DNA from: Oceanospirillaceae bacterium UBA2001
Lineage (GTDB): Bacteria > Pseudomonadota > Gammaproteobacteria > Pseudomonadales > Balneatricaceae
NCBI GenBank assembly: GCA_002335115.1
Contig: DDCR01000107.1
Span: forward strand, 180 to 10,893
Length of the DNA: 10,714 bases
Direction: 5' to 3'
The position numbers were made by a program, and so were the translations under genes. The notes under the pieces were generated by a model. The model ran no database searches. It was not told the DNA's origin and was given only the letters and a program-made list of their open reading frames with translations. Below, one piece after another: positions 7,122 to 10,714 of this stretch. Numbering within the stretch: position 1 is the stretch's first letter; each line of letters opens with the position of its first letter.

Positions 7122-7460
7122 TTAATGCGCTTCAGAGACTATGTTAATCGTGTACTTTGGAATTTCCACTACTAAATTGTCTTCGGCAATAACCGCCTGA
7201 CAACTGAGTCTAGAGTCTGGCTCTAAACCCCAAGCCTTATCTAACATGTCATCTTCTAATTCATCAGATTCAATCATTGAATCAAAGCCTTCACGCACAA
7301 CGACATGACAAGTGGTGCAGGCACATGATTTCTCACAAGCGTGTTCGATATCGATACCATTAGCCTTAGCTGCGTCTAAAATAGTCTGCCCCTCAGGGGC
7401 TTCAAACACCTGCCCCTCTGGACAAAGTTCAGCATGAGGCAAAATAATAATTTGTGGCAT
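7122..7460 (-). CDS. fdx: ISC system [2Fe-2S] ferredoxin
   Basis: This adrenodoxin-type ferredoxin delivers electrons during cluster assembly on IscU. The 112-residue product matches E. coli Fdx (111 aa) closely. Cluster ligands are C42, C48, C51 and C87, within HACEKSCACTTCH and RLSCQA; C46 is the conserved non-ligand cysteine. The DDMLDKAWGLEPDSRLSCQ segment is typical of ISC ferredoxins rather than photosynthetic ones. The ATG at 7460 has AGGAG nine bases upstream. The gene lies 42 bases after hscA and 27 before iscX, in the standard operon order. Confidence 0.97.
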   Translation of the reverse strand: MPQIIILPHAELCPEGQVFEAPEGQTILDAAKANGIDIEHACEKSCACTTCHVVVREGFDSMIESDELEDDMLDKAWGLEPDSRLSCQAVIAEDNLVVEIPKYTINIVSEAH

Positions 7461-7494
7461 GTACGTTAGCTCCTAAGCTCACTACAATTATGGC

Positions 7495-7511
7495 CAGCTG
7501 GGTTACAGCTG
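7495..7511 (-). promoter_or_regulatory. Small inverted repeat at the hscA stop codon
   Basis: Two CAGCTG palindromes (7495-7500 and 7506-7511) can pair across a 5-base loop holding the hscA TAA. There is no T-tract after it. It could slow ribosome run-off or RNA decay between hscA and fdx, but a stem this short may be chance. Confidence 0.3.
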
Positions 7512-9386
7512 ATCTACAGACTTACCCGCAAGGGCCCGTTTAATACTGTCATCCATACGCATCGCTGCATAGGCATCACTGGCCTTAGCCATAATTTCAA
7601 TTTGTTTAGCGATGGCATGATGGTCTTGGCCATTGCGTACCACGACTAATTGCTCCATTTGGGTGACGATAGCCTGCTGTTCTGACGCCGTAAGAAGACG
7701 TTCAGCATCTTCAGCAAGAGCCATAGTCACCGCTTCTAAAAGACGATCAGCCTCCACTTGCTGTTCACGCAAACTGCGGGCACTGCGATCGTCTTCCACA
7801 TTGGTCCAACTGGCTTTAATCATGTCTGCAATTTGCAAGTCAGACAAGCCATAAGAGGGCTTGACTTGCACCGACGCCGCCACACCAGAAGTTAACTCAC
7901 GGGCGCTCACCTCTAGCAAACCATCGGCATCCACCTGAAATGTCACTCGAATTTTGGCCGCGCCTGCCGCCATTGGAGGAATACCACGAAGGTCAAAACG
8001 AGACAAAGAACGACAATCTTGAACCAGTTCACGCTCACCTTGCAACACATGAATCGCCATGGCTGTTTGACCATCTTGATAAGTTGTAAATTCTTGAGCA
8101 CGGGCCACAGGTATGGGGGTATTGCGGTCAATGACCCGCTCCACTAGTCCGCCCATCGTTTCCAAGCCTAAGGATAGGGGCAACACATCAAGCAAGAGTA
8201 ATTCTTCACCACTTTGATTACCCGCCAACACATCAGCCTGACGCGCTGCGCCTAGGGCGACCACTCGGTCTGGATCAATGTCTGTTAGTAACGGTTGCTG
8301 AAATAATTCACTCACCCGTTCTTGCACCCTTAAACTGCGAGTTGATCCTCCCACCATGACGATTCGCGAAATCCCATCAATCGTCACTTTAGCATCTCTT
8401 AAGGTACGTTTGGTGGCTTTAATCGCTTTATCAATAATTGGATCTAACAATAGGTTCATCTGTTCACGGGTCAGTTCTATGTCAGCAAAGTCTGCGCCAC
8501 CTGGCCAACCACTAAAGGACATTTGAGTCGTTTGCTTATGACTTAATAATTCTTTGCCTGCTCTAGCAAGGCGCAGTAAAAAACGCTGTTGTGCTAAATC
8601 TAGTTGAGCCGGTATCTGCCTTTGATGACGCATCCATTCAGCCAAGGCATGGTCAAAATCATCACCACCTAAGGCAGAATCACCACCGGTCGCCAGCACT
8701 TCAAATACACCCTGCTCCATGCGCAGTATCGAGATATCAAACGTACCTCCACCTAAATCGAATACGGCAATAGTGCCTTGCTCTTGCTGATCCTGCTCCA
8801 AACCATAGGCCACTGCGGCCGCAGTAGGCTCATTGAGCAGACGCAACACCTGAATACCCGCTAATTGAGCCGCATCTTTGGTGGCCTGGCGCTGCGCGTC
8901 ATCAAAGTAAGCTGGCACAGTAATCACGGCGCCCACCAATTCGCCACCTAAACTACTCTCTCCACGCTGCACTAACGCCCGGAGGATATCAGCAGAAACC
9001 TGCACTGGGCTTTTTAGCCCTGATACCGTATTAATCAGGGGCATGCCTTGATCACACGCTTCAAACAAATAGGGCATGTTTTCACCCAGACGTTTGACGT
9101 CTTCAATACCGCGACCCATTAAACGCTTAACCGACATTACCGTATTGGCAGCATCGTCGACTAGATAAGATTGAGCTTTAATGCCAACTTGGGGCAACTC
9201 ATCAGCCAAATACCGCACCACAGAAGGCAGTAAATGCTCACCTCGACTATTAGGCAAGGTCTCTACTTGCCCGCTACGAACACTTGCTACTAACGAGTGG
9301 GTGGTCCCAAGATCTATACCTACGGCAAGTTTTCGCTGATGAGGTTTGGCACTTTGACCGGGCTCTGCAATTTGCAACAAGGCCAT
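7503..9386 (-). CDS. hscA: Fe-S assembly Hsp70 chaperone HscA
   Basis: HscA is the specialised Hsp70 that, with HscB, binds the LPPVK loop of IscU and drives cluster transfer by ATP hydrolysis. The 627-residue product (616 in E. coli) starts with the HscA-typical [10 protein letters not shown] leader. ATPase motifs are phosphate-1 DLGTTHS (25-31), phosphate-2 DLGGGTFD (210-217) and adenosine GGSTR (346-350). The interdomain linker region is [15 protein letters not shown] (396-410), followed by the substrate-binding beta domain and a helical lid from about 515. It lacks the extended EEVD-type C terminus of cytosolic Hsp70 and ends GKSVDQL, like E. coli HscA. The ATG at 9386 has AAGGA eight bases upstream, and that sequence overlaps the stop codon of hscB, so the two genes are tightly coupled. 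Position 30 is His where E. coli has Asn. Confidence 0.98.
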   Translation of the reverse strand: MALLQIAEPGQSAKPHQRKLAVGIDLGTTHSLVASVRSGQVETLPNSRGEHLLPSVVRYLADELPQVGIKAQSYLVDDAANTVMSVKRLMGRGIEDVKRLGENMPYLFEACDQGMPLINTVSGLKSPVQVSADILRALVQRGESSLGGELVGAVITVPAYFDDAQRQATKDAAQLAGIQVLRLLNEPTAAAVAYGLEQDQQEQGTIAVFDLGGGTFDISILRMEQGVFEVLATGGDSALGGDDFDHALAEWMRHQRQIPAQLDLAQQRFLLRLARAGKELLSHKQTTQMSFSGWPGGADFADIELTREQMNLLLDPIIDKAIKATKRTLRDAKVTIDGISRIVMVGGSTRSLRVQERVSELFQQPLLTDIDPDRVVALGAARQADVLAGNQSGEELLLLDVLPLSLGLETMGGLVERVIDRNTPIPVARAQEFTTYQDGQTAMAIHVLQGERELVQDCRSLSRFDLRGIPPMAAGAAKIRVTFQVDADGLLEVSARELTSGVAASVQVKPSYGLSDLQIADMIKASWTNVEDDRSARSLREQQVEADRLLEAVTMALAEDAERLLTASEQQAIVTQMEQLVVVRNGQDHHAIAKQIEIMAKASDAYAAMRMDDSIKRALAGKSVDQL

Positions 9387-9397
9387 GTATATATTCC

Positions 9398-9925
9398 TTA
9401 ATCGAGCAATACACCCTCGAGGGTATTTAATTGCTGCTGTAACTTAACGATAAACTGGAGTTTACGCACTGCGGTTTCAGCCGCTTCAAACTGTGCCGAG
9501 CTATAGGCCTGAGCAAATTCAGTCTCTAATTGACTAGCCTGAGTCTGCAACTCAAATGCCATAGTGTCCATTTCAGTTTCTGGATCTTGCGCCTGATGCA
9601 TATCTTCTAGACGCTCTTGCTGCTCAATTTGTTGCAACAGGAAATCCAGAGGCATGCTGGTATTAGTTGGCACTAGTGGGTCCATACCATGAAGTTGCAA
9701 CAGGTAAATGCCACGTTTTAATGGTTCAATTAAGGTGGCATAGGCTTGATTCAAATAGGCAGTAATTTGCACTGCCTGCCTCTGATCACTATCTGGTTGG
9801 GATACAAACCGATCTGGATGATGCTGCTGCTGAAGGTGTCGGTGAGCTTGGCGCAGACCATCAAGGTCAATGGCAAAGTCACGCGACAGCCCATAGCAAG
9901 AAAAAAAATCTTGGCTAATATCCAT
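9398..9925 (-). CDS. hscB: Fe-S assembly co-chaperone HscB (J-protein)
   Basis: HscB brings IscU to HscA and stimulates its ATPase. The 175-residue product (171 in E. coli) has an N-terminal J domain with the HPD triad at 36-38, ahead of a helix with LNQAYATL (58-65). The C-terminal helical domain contains [14 protein letters not shown] (94-107), which matches the IscU-binding face in E. coli, and ends with the KLQFIVKLQ helix (155-163). The gene starts at ATG 9925, 23 bases after iscA. No strong Shine-Dalgarno is seen (only GGTGA about 10 bases away), so translation may depend partly on coupling to iscA. Confidence 0.97.
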   Translation of the reverse strand: MDISQDFFSCYGLSRDFAIDLDGLRQAHRHLQQQHHPDRFVSQPDSDQRQAVQITAYLNQAYATLIEPLKRGIYLLQLHGMDPLVPTNTSMPLDFLLQQIEQQERLEDMHQAQDPETEMDTMAFELQTQASQLETEFAQAYSSAQFEAAETAVRKLQFIVKLQQQLNTLEGVLLD

Positions 9926-9948
9926 AGAATTGGGTCACCAAAGGCCGA

Positions 9949-10272
9949 CTATACGTTAAAGCTTTCACCACAACCACATTCACTTTTCGAATTAGGATTA
10001 TTGAATTGAAAACCTTCATTAAGACCTTCTTTGGCATAATCCAGTTCAGTACCATCAAGATACAACAAGCTTTTTGGATCAATGACTACTTTCACGCCCT
10101 TGCTATCAAATATCGCGTCATCTGCAGAGATTTTATCAACAAACTCAAGAATGTAAGCCATACCGGAACAACCTGTGGTACGCACACCTAAACGCACACC
10201 CTCACCTTCGCCACGATTCGCTAAATAGCTTGTGACATGATCAGCAGCTGCTTGGGTAATGGTAATGGCCAT
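9949..10272 (-). CDS. iscA: A-type Fe-S carrier protein IscA
   Basis: IscA carries iron or Fe-S clusters from IscU to target proteins. The 107-residue product equals the E. coli length and keeps the three ligand cysteines C35, C99 and C101, in TTGCSGMAY and the C-terminal CGCGESF. These motifs and its place between iscU and hscB identify IscA rather than ErpA or SufA. The ATG at 10272 has a very strong AGGAGGAGG just upstream. The gap to iscU holds a perfect hairpin (10295-10316). Confidence 0.97.
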   Translation of the reverse strand: MAITITQAAADHVTSYLANRGEGEGVRLGVRTTGCSGMAYILEFVDKISADDAIFDSKGVKVVIDPKSLLYLDGTELDYAKEGLNEGFQFNNPNSKSECGCGESFNV

Positions 10273-10294
10273 GATGCCCTCCTCCTAAAATACT

Positions 10295-10316
10295 CAATAA
10301 CGCCAGAGCGTTATTG
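10295..10316 (-). promoter_or_regulatory. Perfect 9-bp hairpin spanning the iscU stop codon, before iscA
   Basis: CAATAACGC (10295-10303) and GCGTTATTG (10308-10316) form a perfect 9-base-pair stem with a 4-base loop. It overlaps the iscU stop codon (10311-10313) and ends five bases before the iscA Shine-Dalgarno. On the minus strand it is followed by AGTATTTTAG, with only four T in a row, so full termination is unlikely. It may protect the 3' end of an iscU-side RNA, mark a processing site, or set the iscU:iscA ratio. Confidence 0.7.
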
Positions 10317-10688
10317 CTTGCTCTTATAATTTACAATGGCGGCTTTAATCGCATCTTCAGCTAATACAGAGCAATGAATTTTTACCGGCGGCAAGGCCAG
10401 CTCTTCAGAGATGTTGGAATTACGGATTTCACCCGCTTGATCCAGGGTCATGCCCTTCATCCATTCGGTGACCAATGAGCTTGACGCAATAGCCGAACCA
10501 CAACCATAAGTCTTAAACTTAGCGTCCTCAATGATACCTGCATCATTCACTTTAATTTGCAGACGCATAACGTCGCCACAGGCTGGAGCTCCAACCATAC
10601 CGGTTCCAACGTGCGCATCTGTTTCATCCATTTTTCCCACGTTGCGTGGATTTTCGTAATGGTCTAAAACCTGTTCGCTATATGCCAT
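10311..10688 (-). CDS. iscU: Fe-S cluster scaffold protein IscU
   Basis: IscU is the scaffold on which [2Fe-2S] clusters are built from sulfur delivered by IscS. The 125-residue product matches E. coli IscU (128 aa) closely. Cluster ligands are C37, D39 (PACGDV), C63 (YGCGSA), H105 and C106 (IHCSVLAED). The HscA recognition loop LPPVK is at 99-103, so it fits the HscA/HscB pair encoded downstream. An in-frame GTG at 10697 is possible, but the ATG at 10688 gives the conserved MAYSEQV start and has GAGGTGA five bases upstream. iscS and iscR would be expected further upstream, beyond the edge. Confidence 0.98.
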   Translation of the reverse strand: MAYSEQVLDHYENPRNVGKMDETDAHVGTGMVGAPACGDVMRLQIKVNDAGIIEDAKFKTYGCGSAIASSSLVTEWMKGMTLDQAGEIRNSNISEELALPPVKIHCSVLAEDAIKAAIVNYKSKQ

Positions 10689-10693
10689 GTTAC

Positions 10694-10700
10694 TCACCTC
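10694..10700 (-). promoter_or_regulatory. Ribosome binding site deciding the iscU start
   Basis: GAGGTGA on the minus strand is a near-full match to the 16S anti-Shine-Dalgarno. It lies five bases before the ATG at 10688 and overlaps the upstream GTG at 10697, which rules that GTG out as a start. Confidence 0.75.
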
Positions 10701-10714
10701 TCTATCTAATTTAT

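Overview
This window is a single-strand block of gammaproteobacterial housekeeping genes. Every supported gene lies on the minus strand, so transcription runs from the right edge to the left. In transcription order the genes are iscU, iscA, hscB, hscA, fdx, iscX, ndk, rlmN, rodZ, hisS, yfgM-like, bamB and the 5' half of der. The proteins resemble E. coli homologues closely over their full length, and the order is the well-known gammaproteobacterial isc-to-der synteny. By eye the GC content is moderate, a little under 50%. The evidence supports a gammaproteobacterium, but I cannot name the genus. I see no mobile elements, rRNA, tRNA, CRISPR arrays or phage genes.

Region 1 (about 6894-10714) is the distal part of the ISC iron-sulfur cluster assembly operon. 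IscU is the scaffold. IscA is an A-type carrier. HscB (J-protein) and HscA (Hsp70) release clusters from IscU. Fdx supplies electrons and IscX is an accessory regulator. iscS and iscR would be expected just beyond the right edge. A perfect 9-bp hairpin sits at the iscU/iscA junction.

Region 2 (about 5091-6893) holds ndk and rlmN. It has the two longest conventional intergenic gaps and most of the candidate control structure: a TATAAT box, a hairpin with a T-rich tract and a second small hairpin ahead of ndk, and a perfect 10-bp hairpin between ndk and rlmN.

Region 3 (about 1-5090) holds rodZ (cell shape), hisS (histidyl-tRNA synthetase), a YfgM-like membrane protein, bamB (outer-membrane protein assembly) and der (ribosome biogenesis GTPase, cut by the left edge). 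Two genes common in this neighbourhood in relatives are absent. pilF/pilW is missing between rlmN and rodZ, where 122 bp contain only a possible 16-codon reading frame. ispG is missing between rodZ and hisS, where there are only 44 bp. rodZ, hisS and the yfgM-like gene appear to start at GTG, TTG and GTG.

No stretch longer than about 150 bases lacks a gene. I found no undescribed multi-gene system. The points worth a second look are the two missing genes, the microORF at the pilF position and the intergenic RNA structures.
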